A stretch of DNA of 64,000 nt, from contig CANTFK010000795.1 in assembly GCA_947646735.1 (NCBI GenBank), positions 1 to 64,000 of the forward strand, in the 5' to 3' direction. The notes below the pieces were generated by a model that did no database searches, was not told where the DNA came from, and was given only the letters and a program-made list of their open reading frames with translations. Positions 29,249 to 39,574 of this stretch are shown here, piece by piece (position 1 is the first letter of the stretch; each line of letters begins with the position of its first letter). The stretch is from Peronospora farinosa. Taxonomy: Eukaryota; Oomycota; Peronosporomycetes; Peronosporales; Peronosporaceae. Both the position numbers and the translations under genes were made by a program.

Positions 29249-29983
29249 TTAGTCTTGGTGCTCATCACGCTGAAGCACCTGTCCTGCTGAGCTCATGCTT
29301 GAGGTTGGACCGGTAACACTTGCATATAGCCTTTCATTGTACACTCCGTCATAGGCATCATCCGTGCTCAGAAAGTAGTGCTGATAGTCAAGCAGTGGAG
29401 TCATACTGAACGCGGGCATCTCATCGACGCAAGACTTGTCAAGACGCTCCAAATCGCCGTCATTGGACACGTATGATACCAGTAGCTTCATGCCGCACGT
29501 TTTACTACCTTGACCTAAGTGAGTGGAAATCATGGCGATATGAACAGAATCCTCAAACGTGATCAACTCCTTCTTGTCACCGTCTAGTACTTCCAAGAAA
29601 CTTCAGCAAAATTCTGTCCGGCGCCTGTGCGTCCAATTTACTGTTAACTTGTCTGAGAAAGAATTTTAGCACTTATATTCCAATACTTGTCAACTGCGTA
29701 GATAATGCCATTGCCAACGTAGTTTCCGACATCAAGTTTGTCGCACACCGCTGATTCTTCTTTCGAGAAAGCACAGTAGAGCGGCACATCGAAACGACCA
29801 CCGTCGCAAGTGTTCGTCATTTGCGCTCATTTCTTTAATAGATGGCGTCGGTCTTTCCCACATCTCAGAAAAACTGATGAGGTAGTAAAATAGAACATAG
29901 GACGAGTCGTCGTTGTTCACTTGGGCATTGGTTTCTTCAATAAGCTTACATATTTCAACACGTCGACATCCTTGGCCTCGCAA
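29249..29983 (-). pseudogene. Broken unrecognised gene, at least three frame fragments
   Basis: Minus-strand fragments read in order from 29983. RRVEICKLIEETNAQVNNDD and SSYVLFYYLISFSEMW come first, then (another frame) KLDVGNYVGNGIIYAVDKYW, then RQVNSKLDAQAPDRILLKFL, then 29596-29249 (GDKKELITFEDSVHIAMIST, KTCGMKLLVSYVSNDGDLER). The fragments look protein-like but sit in different frames with stops between, so this is probably a pseudogene. I do not recognise the family. Confidence 0.4.
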
Positions 29984-30248
29984 CGATTCAGTCTATATAT
30001 ACCAGAGGGGGAAATAGCGTGCGCCAGCCTGCGTTTAGAAGCAGATTTCTTAGAGTCTGACGCAAATTATAAGAGGCTGGCTTGCTACTTTGGTCGCTAG
30101 TCAATTTGCCCACAAAAGCTGCACACGTCGATTTTGGATTTTCATCGAACTGTGTGATCAAGTTTTGAAGCGTGGTTTGCAGACTGTTTGGTATAAATCG
30201 CTTGCTGCACTCCTTTCGTCCCGCATGAAGCCATGAAGGTATTACTCA

Positions 30249-30275
30249 TGTAACGGGGTCACACGACGGCTGTAT
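30249..30275 (+). repeat. LTR-edge-like fragment
   Basis: TGTAACGGGG-TCACACGACGG here is nearly identical to the first bases of the Gypsy LTR at 44812 (TGTAACGGGG-TTACACGACGG). The similarity ends after about 26 bp, so it is either a truncated LTR or the edge of a related LTR. Confidence 0.4.
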
Positions 30276-30390
30276 GATTATATCCAACAATTACACCACG
30301 ATTGCCATAATCATAAAAAAGCTTTAGAAGTGTCTGCGTAATCGAAAAGGATTCAGCATATGATAATAACTTTTACGGACTTCGACAGGC

Positions 30391-31272
30391 ATGTCGAAGT
30401 ATCGCTGGAAGATTCTCGGTGAAGGCATTATCGTAGGACACTTAACGGAGATCGAACACGGCCAAACCCGCCCCGTCACTTTGCACCAAGCTGGTGATGG
30501 GATCCATTGGTTTTGCCATGGATTACTGCCGGAGATCACTGACGCTTCACCATCTGACCGACAGGCGATTGGTCGCGCTATTCGAAGAGGGGGTCTCGTA
30601 TTCGAGGCGCACCCGCAGCTTCATCGGTTCCCTTGGTCTATTCCGGACACAACGTCGAATCACTTCATCACGAAGGCCTTAGGCAAGCAAGCTTTCCGGT
30701 TCCACAAAAACTTCTCGCCCGTCAACTTTCGGCCCTCGCTGATCGCCTTTCACAACCGGCAACGACGGATGAATGGCAACGCGCAGCGCTCCAGCAAAAA
30801 CCGACGCAAGTGTGGGATCATAGTAATGGTCTCACTCCATATCAAGTCTGGACAGGGTACCGGGTGGCGACAAGACAATTAAATCTATATCACGCCGAGA
30901 GAATCGAACGCAATAGTTGCAGAAAAACACCGGTTTGCAGCGGCAGCAAGGAGACCATTGTCCATCTATTTTGGGAATGCGATTGCACTGCAGCGCTTTG
31001 GACAAAGCTCTTTGCTCACTGGACCGGGCAAATCGTCACCCGCCAAGTGTTTAGGGGCCTGTGCAAGTCGACGTGCTGACAGCATACCCGAGTACCGCAC
31101 GAAAATCTTAGCGGACCGATTTCAGGGTGACGCCAATGAAGCCGAACGCGTCTGGACACAAACTTGGCATGTCCTCGCGACGATATGCCCAGCACGGATT
31201 AAGATAGACAGGAATGCAGACGCCTTCAAGGCTGTCACACTCTACATTCCCAGCAGCATCGCCAGTTTTTGA
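30391..31272 (+). pseudogene. LINE (non-LTR retrotransposon) ORF2 C-terminal fragment
   Basis: Overlapping plus-strand frames give the C-terminal zinc-binding region found after reverse transcriptase in LINE elements: CRKTPVCSGSKETIVHLFWE with CDCTAALWTKLFAHW (about 30905-31030). A downstream tail is rich in W and R (EAERVWTQTWHVLATICPAR). The frame shifts at least twice. The reverse transcriptase catalytic part is absent, so this is a 5'-truncated dead copy. Confidence 0.7.
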
Positions 31273-31599
31273 ATCTCGTGCCTTTGTCAGCTCCGAGCAA
31301 TCACAAAGAGGGAGCATCGAAAAATTGCATCAGCCACACGAGGTGCCTTGCTTTATGCTTGCATTGAATTGATTGAGCGCGACCCTAGAGGGCCACCGAG
31401 TTCTACGGCGGCCAGCCACGATATATCGTCGGGCCATCCGGCGCTGATATCCTGGCTCAGGACTTTCCAGAGATCTTGCACATAGTTAATACCGTGTAAA
31501 TAGACAATCTAAACCTCTCTCTAATTACTATTACGGTCATCAACGACACCAACACTCAAACCGCAAATGACACACAGAATCACACCACATCTAAAACAT

Positions 31600-33250
31600 T
31601 TCTCAGCGCGGTGTAAGCACCCGACAATGACGGACAAGGTCCGCATTGCTTTGTGTCAATACAAAAGAAAATTTCCAAAGTCACGCAGAAGGATCTCCGG
31701 GACTGGCTTGAGAAGAAGCACAACACGAAAGTGGAACAGTCGACTATCTCTTTCAAACGCTTCTCCGTTCTGCTTTAGATGACGGACAACGTCAATCTCA
31801 GCCAGAATCGCCAGCGCACGGTGAAGTACCCGCAGATAAAGGAGGCAGGCATTGGCGGAGTGGTTCCATAATAATCAGGCTCGCATCATCATGAGCGGCG
31901 GCCTTCTCAAAGAGAGCGCAAGGAAGATCCTGGACCGTCTGTATCATGACCGCGCTCTTTTTGAGTTCTCCAACGGCTGGATCGAATCGTTTAAGACTCA
32001 CCACGGAATCTAGTCTTACCGCCGCTTTGGAGAGAGTGGATCAGTTGACACGAATCTCATTGAGGATGAGAGGCTGAAGATTCGGGACATCCTGGATCGT
32101 GTGTATGAGCTCAAGGAGGATTACAAAAAGAATATACTTATTTTTTTTTAAATTTTGGAATATTTATAAATGGGACTGTTCTCCAGGTTGCAGGTAAGCT
32201 CGGGAATGCGTTGCAATTGTTTTCTCAACGTGATAATAGATAAAAGCTTCAATTTTACTAGGCGGACCACTCTCTTGCGACAAAGCAGCTGGAAGGTCGA
32301 AAGAAGTACAAAGAGCGCCTCACACTTGCTGTCTGATGCAATGGTGACGGTTCCGACAAGCTTTTTTTGTGGGTCATCGGGATTCCAAGAGTTCGCGTTG
32401 CCTCAAGAACATCAACCTCAACAATCTCGGTTGCGTTTATCGCAACATTGCAAAGACTTGGATGACCCAGTTTGTTTTTTTCGAGTGGCTCAAAGCATTT
32501 GATCTTCGGATGGCTAATAGAAAAGTGCTTCTCATCATGGGCAAATGCAGTGTGCACATCCCTCTGACGGAGCTTCGTGCTCGCATTCAATTGAGGAGCA
32601 CAACCGTTTTTTACCTCCAACCGACAACCACATCAACTCTGTAACCATATGATGCCGGGATCATCCGGAACATGAAGGCCTACTATCGGCGCTCGTTCAA
32701 CCGCCTCCTCTGGCGACGCTTGGAGAATAAGGTCGCCGATCCCGAGAAAGTGGACATCCTGCAAGCTATCAGGCTCGTAGTTTCGGGAGGGACGAGGTCA
32801 AGCCTACAACAATTGCCATTGATTCCGGCACTGCAGGGTTTGTACTGTTATCCCCGACCTCGTACAGAATCAGCAACTGGCCGTCGATCAAGAGGTAGTC
32901 ACCGATCTTATGGATGAGGATGTCTTAAACGATCTGGAAGCACAGGTTCCGCAGTTCCGTTTTCGCAACCCAATGGACATCAGAAACCTTCTCAACTATC
33001 CAGATGAGGAGGTGGTCACCTATCTGCTAGACCTCGATGATGCAACTATGATTGAAGACGACAGTGATGAGCTTCCTTCCACTCCAGCGGTCGACGCACA
33101 TATGATGATCCAGTCGCTCGAAACGATCTGGATGCAGCAGACGGATACAAAGAACTACTTCATGGTGGCACTGCAGCGGTGAGGGAAAAGCTTCGGGCGA
33201 TGAGAACACGCCAGATGGTGCAGAAGGGAATTCAGAGCTACTTTACACGA
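31600..33250 (+). pseudogene. Second Tigger/pogo-like transposase relic
   Basis: Frames read through breaks give a helix-turn-helix block near 31620-31790, a degenerate first-Asp region near 32157-32195, and a QLEGRKK block after 32269 (the span between begins GTAAGC and ends CTAG, a possible intron). WVIGIPRV-like residues and the DDE block WLKAFDLRMANRKVLLIM follow near 32480-32540. There the expected DNCSAH reads GKCSVH, so a catalytic Asp is lost. The conserved AGIIRNMKAYYRRSFNRLLW block lies near 32655-32710. It is dead, but longer and better preserved than the copy at 485-1960. Confidence 0.75.
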
Positions 33251-33259
33251 GTGTAAGTA

Positions 33260-33719
33260 GCACGCCCTTAAAATTGGTTCATCTATATAAAATTGCACCC
33301 TATACATGCAAATCACGTTGCTGCTCATCTATCCAATTACTTGGTCTTTAAGTGCTGTTGTATGCGCTTACGAGTTTAAGGCCATGTTGCAGGCATGACT
33401 CCAATCATCTGGTGAGCAATGAATGCCAGTGTCTTAAGCCATTCGTTCTCGCTACGACACGCTTGATTAGCTGTATTATAATACACAGTGTAGGCAAGAT
33501 GCGTGTTGCGACAAGGAAGCGGTAGGTTAACAATAAGATTCTGTACTGATACTTACTAGTTGACTCTTCTATCTGCCTCCTAGCCACTCGTTCTCCTATA
33601 TGTCTGTGCTCCAACCGCCTCAACGACAGATGGTTGCTGGCCAACTTGTCTGCTACCATCTTGCACTGACTATCTCTGATTGATTTGACGGCTGGCGCTA
33701 ATCGAACTCATAATCTTCA
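33260..33719. other. Intergenic region, no gene seen
   Basis: Short frames only; no repeat edge or domain recognised. Confidence 0.45.
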
Positions 33720-34335
33720 ACATCAACTTCCAACACACAGCAACTGATGCAGACAGTCGTAGTGCGTAGTGCGTATTGCGCTTTTCCTTTTTTTCGTCAG
33801 CCTTTGTATGTAGCCACTACCGGCATCGGCATTGGTGCAGTGAGCCAGAAGCAGTTTTGCACAGTATTGTAAGCCGTACCGACCACAGTATCGCATCAAA
33901 ACGCGTTTAGTATACAACATAAACAATGTGAGATCTTAAAGCGATAGCAACTGTGGCGTAAAAAAGTGTACATAGTGGTGCTTGCCATACTACCTGAGTC
34001 CTGACATCAATTTCTTGCACTATTAAAGCAACGAGAGTGATCTTGGACTTCGTATCGCCATCGCAGCCACGCTTTGCCTGTAGCATTCGAAGTTTGCAAT
34101 CGCTCCACTAACGATAAATCATCGTGTCACTAGCTACGCGGCTCTCATAGACGCTTTTCTCTGGACATGATATATTGACGAATTTAAGACAACACTTCAA
34201 AGGTTCAACATGACCAGTTGCGACGGACTGAACCAGGGAGTCTGTATGAACTCTTGATGGCGGAATTGATGCCGATCCAATCGGTATGGAAATTGTGTAA
34301 CGAATATCGAATCCTAAAATTCTTAAAGCCATGCT
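33720..34335 (-). pseudogene. Decayed ankyrin-repeat fragment
   Basis: Minus-strand frames keep ankyrin-like units: LVQSVATGHVEPLKCCLKF near 34200-34260 and MRYCGRYGLQYCAKLLLAHC (then TNADAGSGY) near 33820-33900. Stops and frame changes lie between them, so it is not coding now. Confidence 0.5.
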
Positions 34336-34675
34336 TATGTCTTGGCCAGGGACTCGCGCACAGCTTGCTCCTGCATAGCACTAGCTCCGCGCTCTTGAAA
34401 TTGTTTTAAAATATAGTAAAGAAGCGTAAATTATTTTCCAAAAGGTATTAGATAACAAATTATGGAGGTTTATCAGGTCTAGTATGGGGACGAACTTGGG
34501 ACTGAAGAGGTTTAGCAATTTAGACAAGTTATCAATTAAGGCAGTAACATGTTAGACAGTTTCTCCTGTACACTAACGATTGTTAATTTTTCGTGATGTG
34601 TCCACATTACTTTCATGTGTTTACACCATTCTCCCTATCACCTTTAGCGTCGCATACTTCGATCAACACTTGAGC

Positions 34676-35358
34676 ATGCCCGCGTATCACTCGACGCTCA
34701 ATGAGCTGCAAATACAAGAAGTCTGCGGATGTGCTATTCTTCCCATCAAAACGCGTGCACGTGGGCCTGCACCACCCGCACCCGAGGGACTGGACGATAT
34801 TGTAGACGAGATCCTCACTCTCTTCCGCGCCAATGTATTGTTTACAAACTTTGAGATTAAGGGCAATGCCGATCGCGTGCTCATCTACGGCACACTATTC
34901 GTGCATTTGTGTCTAAAGAAGCTTAATCGATGCACCACCAAGTCCGAAGGTGTGGCGATACAAATAGCAGTAGAAATAACAATGAAGAAGAGAGATCTGA
35001 CAAATTGCATGTCTATTCTATTGACCTTTAGCCACGCGGATCTTGCAGCAGACGGCAGTGGACACCTTTGCAATTCCTGGAGACTCGAGCTTTCCTTTGG
35101 GTGGACTTGTGCGTGCCCCGTCAAATGTAACTGAAGCAGGTAATTTGGTGGGTTTGATGTCGGGTCGTTGTGCTTTGAATTATAATCTACTCTGCTCTTT
35201 TTGGTGCAATGGTAGAAACAATTCGTGGATATTTTAAGCAACTTCGTGAAGCTATTGCTTTCCGTCTAGTGGACGAAGTTTTTCCTAATGGAGAGAAGAG
35301 CAAGTGGTGGATGTTGTTTGCCAAGCGAAAATTCATGAACAAGGAGCTGTCGCGTTAA
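34676..35358 (+). CDS. ARPC3: Actin-related protein 2/3 complex subunit 3 (ARPC3, p21-Arc)
   Basis: Three exons are inferred: 34676-34951, 35049-35139 and 35216-35358, giving 169 residues (human ARPC3 is 178). Blocks match the family in order: MPAYHSTL, CAILPIKTRARGPAPP, DIVDEILTLFRANVLFTNFE, ADRVLIYGTLFVHLCLKKL, TFAIPGDSSFPLGGLV, RGYFKQLREAIAFRLVDEVF and KSKWWMLFAKRKFMNKELSR. Intron 2 is GTAATT...GTAG. The first donor is less certain: GTGGCG at 34952 keeps the frame, whereas a GTGTGG donor two bases upstream would not. The product is part of the seven-subunit Arp2/3 complex that nucleates branched actin. Convergent with epsilon-COP. Confidence 0.93.
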
Positions 35359-35617
35359 GACATGTGGCCAGTTTTACGACCTCTAGCTCTTACAGAATTA
35401 CAGAAACAATAAAGCGCGGTAAATGGCGTGGGTTGAAAGAGTCAATGGCTAGAACGTGCTAGGTGAGCAATGGAAATCTTGTCTTTTAGGTATGTTAAGT
35501 GGGTTTCAGGCCAGACCAATGACGTGAACGTGAACAGACTTTGTTAACTCTCTCTAGTTGGTTTCACAACGTATATTATGCATGCATCTGCCTTGTGTCA
35601 TGTTCGCTCAGCATCGT

Positions 35618-36496
35618 TTACGCAAATGTGGCAGCCATCTCGGAAAACCCTTTGTCCAACATCACGTAGTTGTCAAGCCACGAACTCGATGGTGCCACCT
35701 GCTGCAGCTGCACAATGTACTGCTGTGTGGATTTGTTCAGATGCGTATTGACTACGATCAAGTTGATAAGCGTGTCTTCGTTGCCAGGATCCTTTTTAAG
35801 CGATTCAAGCAGTAGTCGCTCAGCCTCCACATAGTTCTTGAGTGCCATAAAAGCAACCGCCGCGCCATTCAGCAGCAACGGCGTAGAGCCGAATTTGTCT
35901 GCCAGTTCCTGGAAGTGAAGCGTGGCTTCATCAGCCTTGTCGCCGCCATTTAGCGTCAGACACCAAGCTTGTGCCAGCTGCGTCAACGTCGAGTCCTCCT
36001 CGATGTGCTTCATCTCATGTGCTGTCTTCTGAGCCAGATCCAAACGGTCCATTTGCAAATACAAATGCACAATATACAGCATGTGCTCAAGTGAGGCACC
36101 ACGAGTAAGAGCCGACAGCGCGTCCGAGAGTTTTCCGTTACGAGTGTAAATTTGGCCGGCAATGAGTAGTAGATGCCCATTCTCGGCGCTCATGGGGTCG
36201 GTCAACCACTCCTTAAGCGTCAGATCGATCATCTCCTTATCACCTTGGCCACTGAGATATGTCGCCCAGAGTTTCACGGCACTAAGAGCGATGGGTGTGT
36301 TACCAGTGTCTGGAATACTCTGCAAGACGAGAGAGAAGTTCCCCAGTGCCAGGTGCGCACGATACACGTACACATCACGCTCGTTCATCAGCGCTTCATT
36401 TATATGGTTGAGCGTAGCGCACTCGCTTAGCACGTTCTGGTAGTTGCCTACCCATAGTTGGTTTTTAAGCGTAAAGAGTTCATCAGGTTCCGTCAT
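35618..36496 (-). CDS. COPE: Coatomer subunit epsilon (epsilon-COP)
   Basis: The single exon encodes 292 residues (human COPE is 308). The start MTEPDELFTLKNQLWVGNYQ is typical of the family. TPR-like helical repeats continue through the protein: YRAHLALGNFSLVLQSI, LLIAGQIYTRNGKLSDALSA, DLAQKTAHEMKHIEEDSTLT, ACLTLNGG-type LTQLAQAWCLTLNGGDKADE, and ALKNYVEAERLLLESLKKDP followed by GNEDTLINLIVVNTHL. The subunit stabilises alpha-COP in the COPI coat that carries retrograde Golgi-ER traffic. The frame is intact. Confidence 0.95.
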   Translation of the reverse strand: MTEPDELFTLKNQLWVGNYQNVLSECATLNHINEALMNERDVYVYRAHLALGNFSLVLQSIPDTGNTPIALSAVKLWATYLSGQGDKEMIDLTLKEWLTDPMSAENGHLLLIAGQIYTRNGKLSDALSALTRGASLEHMLYIVHLYLQMDRLDLAQKTAHEMKHIEEDSTLTQLAQAWCLTLNGGDKADEATLHFQELADKFGSTPLLLNGAAVAFMALKNYVEAERLLLESLKKDPGNEDTLINLIVVNTHLNKSTQQYIVQLQQVAPSSSWLDNYVMLDKGFSEMAATFA

Positions 36497-36954
36497 AATT
36501 TGTCTACAGGAAGGATTGCGTTGGGTGAAAAGGGGGTCCGCTTCGTAGAGTCAATAGACCTTACATCAATTGTGTATCTGCCAATAACTTATAACCTTCA
36601 GTAGGTTATTAAGAATAATCATGAACCGACCTGGTTGTTCTTTCGTCGCTAAGCTATAAGCTGTAACAGCCAAGGGCTATAAGTTTCTAGAGTAAATATT
36701 AATTGTTTTTTTTGTACTTGACATTAAATTTACTTGTATATTAAGTTTCTAAAATTAATATTTTTATGTGTTTCTATGTTTTAAATGATAATGCTAAATA
36801 ATCTACATCTCTCTATATAATAATACCGTGCATCTAGCTAAGGGAATTACTATTTCCACCACTTTGCGCATATTTTACTATTTTTTACCACACCATAACT
36901 TTAGTTTAAGTAACACATTACCACACTACCACAACACATCATGACCAAACTCCA
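36497..36954. other. AT-rich intergenic region
   Basis: Strongly AT-rich upstream flank of the epsilon-COP gene; no frame or clear repeat. Confidence 0.5.
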
Positions 36955-37325
36955 ACACACAGGCCGTCATAACCATTATGCGCGTCCATTAGTCATTGGT
37001 CATGGTCCTAATTGATATAATGGCCTATATCAACCAGTTAGAGGGCATCTCCTGTTGGAAACTTAAAGTGCATGACACAATGACTTTACTTACAGACACG
37101 TGCCAGACGCTTTTCGGCCCGCCGCCGCGGGCCTCCTCAGTGGCTTACCGATCGCAAAGTGATCCTTCTCAGTGCAGCGGCCTCTGCCGCTGCCACACAG
37201 TTTACCTATGCAACAAACATTCTAGAACTACCTCAAAATAGACTATTCTAGAACTACGTAGCAGACTTCACCGGCGTTCATCTAGTACCCGGCTAGATAC
37301 TAGTTTCACTTTCCAACATCATTAA
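36955..37325. repeat. Relic of LTR family A, the target of Gypsy copy 1
   Basis: Bases 36975-37060 align with the reverse complement of the solo LTR at 1068-1529: gcgcgtccat, tcattggtca, a gatataatgg-cctatatcaacca palindrome, then agagggcatctcc. After that a ~240-bp unrelated stretch (37065-37320) carries several small inverted repeats (for example gcagcggcctctgccgctgc). The LTR-A match resumes beyond the Gypsy element, at 51423-51380 on the other strand (gacaatatt...aaaaggtaatattgtcaaa). The two relic halves were therefore once adjacent. Confidence 0.6.
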
Positions 37326-37964
37326 TGTAACGGAGTTACACGACGGTTGTAGCGTCTTTCCGAGAGTTTACGGGTAAACTCCCCTTTGTATTGCATATAA
37401 TGCATTATTATACTTCTCTTTAGAGAGGTATTAAGTATGAGCGTTAAGATACGGTATTCGGTAATACCGTATCTTATCGATTGGGATTCGATAAATCACT
37501 AACGCTGTATTAAGTACATCATACACAGATGTTTAGACGATACGTCGTTCAATAGCAAAAGTCTGCATATAATAATTACTATTATAGTAATTAATCTAGT
37601 GTAGTGTACTTAGAGTAGGACTATTCATAAAATCTTAAAGCATAAATAAAATCAGTTCTCCTTTTGAGTTTAAGATCGCAAGTCGTTCTGACTTGCTCTC
37701 TTGTGCACTTCGTGCGTTGGTTCCCTGAACCCCTAAGCTTCTAGCTTCTCTTGCACTCCGTGCGTTGGTTCTCTGAACCTTAAGCTTATTGCTTGCTGAC
37801 TAAAAGTCTCTCCTACTTCCTTAGAAGAGGGTGACTTTAAAGTCGTTTAATTAGTTCCTTAGAACGAAGTGGCTGTTAGCCTTAACTCTATTTAGTTCTC
37901 TAGAACTAAGAGGCTTCCAGCCGAAAGGCTTCCTCTGGCTAAAGAGCTGTGCAGCTCCGCTACA
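37326..37964 (+). repeat. 5' LTR of Gypsy copy 1 (639 bp)
   Basis: The LTR runs from TGTAACGGAG to CCGCTACA. It is about 49 bp shorter than the other three LTRs of this family because it has one fewer unit of an internal ~49-bp repeat (GCACTYCGTGC-GTTGGTTC...). AATAAA lies at 37645-37650. It contains more than 20 short perfect hairpins, the largest at 37446-37475 (13-bp stem, 4-nt loop). Others are at 37364-37381, 37573-37593, 37892-37909 and 37947-37957. Confidence 0.93.
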
Positions 37965-37985
37965 CTTGGTAGCACTTGTAGTCAA
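37965..37985 (+). other. Probable tRNA primer-binding site of Gypsy copy 1
   Basis: The bases right after the LTR read cTTGGTAGCACTTGTAGTC. A related string (ccTGGTAGCACTTCGTAGTC) follows the LTR of the third Gypsy element at 62701. TGG at this position is usual for a tRNA 3'-CCA complement. The tRNA was not identified. Confidence 0.55.
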
Positions 37986-38024
37986 TCCTACACCTGAGTC
38001 TTTAAAGACTGACCCTCTGTGAGG

Positions 38025-39078
38025 ATGGAGAATCAAAATCACCTCTCTGAGGCACAACGACTCGCCTTAGATAAACTATCTGCGTTCGTCGGGCCCGATC
38101 AAATCGAGGCCCTTTTGGCCCAAGGCCCCGAGGTTCTAAATGCTCGTCTTGAGGCCTTTATGCGTTATGAGGCAACGCTCCTCGGGCAGGTCCATGACCA
38201 GGCAGCGTCAGCTGCGCCTACACAGTACATCCCGGTACCTGTGCCCGATGCAGAGCCAAAGGATCGCCCACTTGTTTTAAATGTAAAGACCTTCGAGGGG
38301 AAGGAGGGAGAATCTTCTCCTCTGTATCCGAGAAGTTGAAATGGCAATGGATGCCGCCATGCTTGTATCAGATAAGCAACGAGTTGGCTTGGCCATTTCG
38401 AAGCTCGGTGGAAGAGCTAGAGAGTGGGCTATAACGAGCGATGTCTCTGTGAATGCGGCATTTCCCACATGGGAAATGCTTAAAAAGAAATTAACTTGCG
38501 TGTTTGCACCGCGTAATCAGGCTTATCGTGTGCGCTCACGCTTCCTAGCTACCCGACAGGGTAAGAAAGAATTGTCGGACTATGTCCAAGAGATGAGAAC
38601 TCTCATTGCTGCTATGCAGCAGGACCCACGGGCAGAGGAAGTCCGAGTAACCATTTTTATGGAAGGACTTCGCACTGGGGTCGCCAGGACGGAAGTTTTC
38701 CGTGTCCAGCCTTCGACTTTCGAGGAGGCAGTAAGCATAGCGTTTAACGCTGAATTTAATTTTAAATCTGCTCGATATGTTCTGCCCTGGTATCAATCAA
38801 ATACCTCTAACAGGGCGGAACCCATGGATCTCAGCCATGCTGAAGAAGCTGAGCTTCAAGATGCTGAGCAGCAAGGTAACATCCGTAGATGTTATATGTG
38901 CGAAGCACTAGGCATCTCCGCCCTAGCTGTCCGTTGCGAAAGCAACGTTCAAATCGGCAAAGCCGAAATCCTGCTCCTAGCCAAAAGGCGAGCACCGCAG
39001 GGGAAAACGTCAGCTCCCAGTAGGCGCGGGGCGCCCTACTGGGAAAGAACTAAGTTATGTTGGATATTTAGGAGGTAA
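38025..39078 (+). pseudogene. gag of Gypsy copy 1, frameshifted
   Basis: The ATG at 38025 begins [20 protein letters not shown]. The Gag body has the typical [14 protein letters not shown] and [20 protein letters not shown] blocks. Compared with copy 2, two bases are missing near 38313, which breaks the frame (copy 2 reads [12 protein letters not shown] there). Both copies also share a lost base in the zinc knuckle: CYMC is followed out of frame by residues that in the next frame would supply the remaining His and Cys of a CCHC box (about 38889-38930). The last part is therefore read in the wrong frame up to a stop at 39076. Confidence 0.85.
39016..39043 (+). promoter_or_regulatory. Hairpin at the gag-pol junction of Gypsy copy 1
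   Basis: CCCAGTAGGCGC (39016-39027) pairs with GCGC-C-CTACTGGG (39031-39043): a 12-bp stem with one bulged C and a GGG loop. The TAG inside the left arm is the expected end of the original gag frame, and the protease frame runs in the -1 register through it. The mirrored copy is at 58055-58082, and a similar hairpin sits at the gag end of the third Gypsy element (63752-63773). A recoding role is inferred. Confidence 0.6.
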
Positions 39079-39574
39079 AGGTAAACAGGGCTTAGCCCCA
39101 GGTGGTTCTGTGGATGCTCCCATAGAACAAGATTACAAGCCAGGCTTGTTGGTTGTGTCGGCAACCGTTAAGGGTTTTGAGAAACCATGGTCAATTTTAA
39201 TTGACTCAGGGGCGTCAGGTAATTATGTCCGACGTCGTTCCCTTGAAGGGAGTCAGCTGTATGCTGAGGCGCTAGAAGCGCAAGAGGGTGACAGTATAAC
39301 CGTACGTCTCGCGACCGGTGTACGTGTCACCGTTCCTAAAGTTCCGTTGAACTTAGGTGTGAAGTTCTTAGACTTCAATAGCGTTGAACGCTGTCTTGTC
39401 CTAGATTTGGACTCGAGATATGATCTCATTCTCGGTATGGCCTGGCTGGAACGCCATGAGCCGTGGATCGATTGGAGATCCAAAACTTTAGGCGCAACGC
39501 GCAATGTTCCTAGCGAAGCTTTGGAGAGTCATGAACCCACCTACCTAATACTTCAGGACCTACAGGTACACTAA
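39079..39574 (+). CDS. Aspartic protease region of Gypsy copy 1
   Basis: The frame runs in from the gag junction ([20 protein letters not shown]) to a TAA at 39572. The retropepsin active site is [12 protein letters not shown] (about 39190-39225), with the downstream hydrophobic [10 protein letters not shown] (about 39417-39446) expected for the protease flap and core. The stop lies inside the inserted mitochondrial atp1 sequence, so the insertion cuts protease from reverse transcriptase. Confidence 0.8.

Noticed and set aside
37446..37475. Perfect 13-bp hairpin considered as an intrinsic terminator, CRISPR repeat or tRNA-like structure
   Set aside because: Eukaryotic LTR context, no U-tract, no spacer-repeat array and no tRNA signature; explained better as part of the hairpin-tiled LTR.
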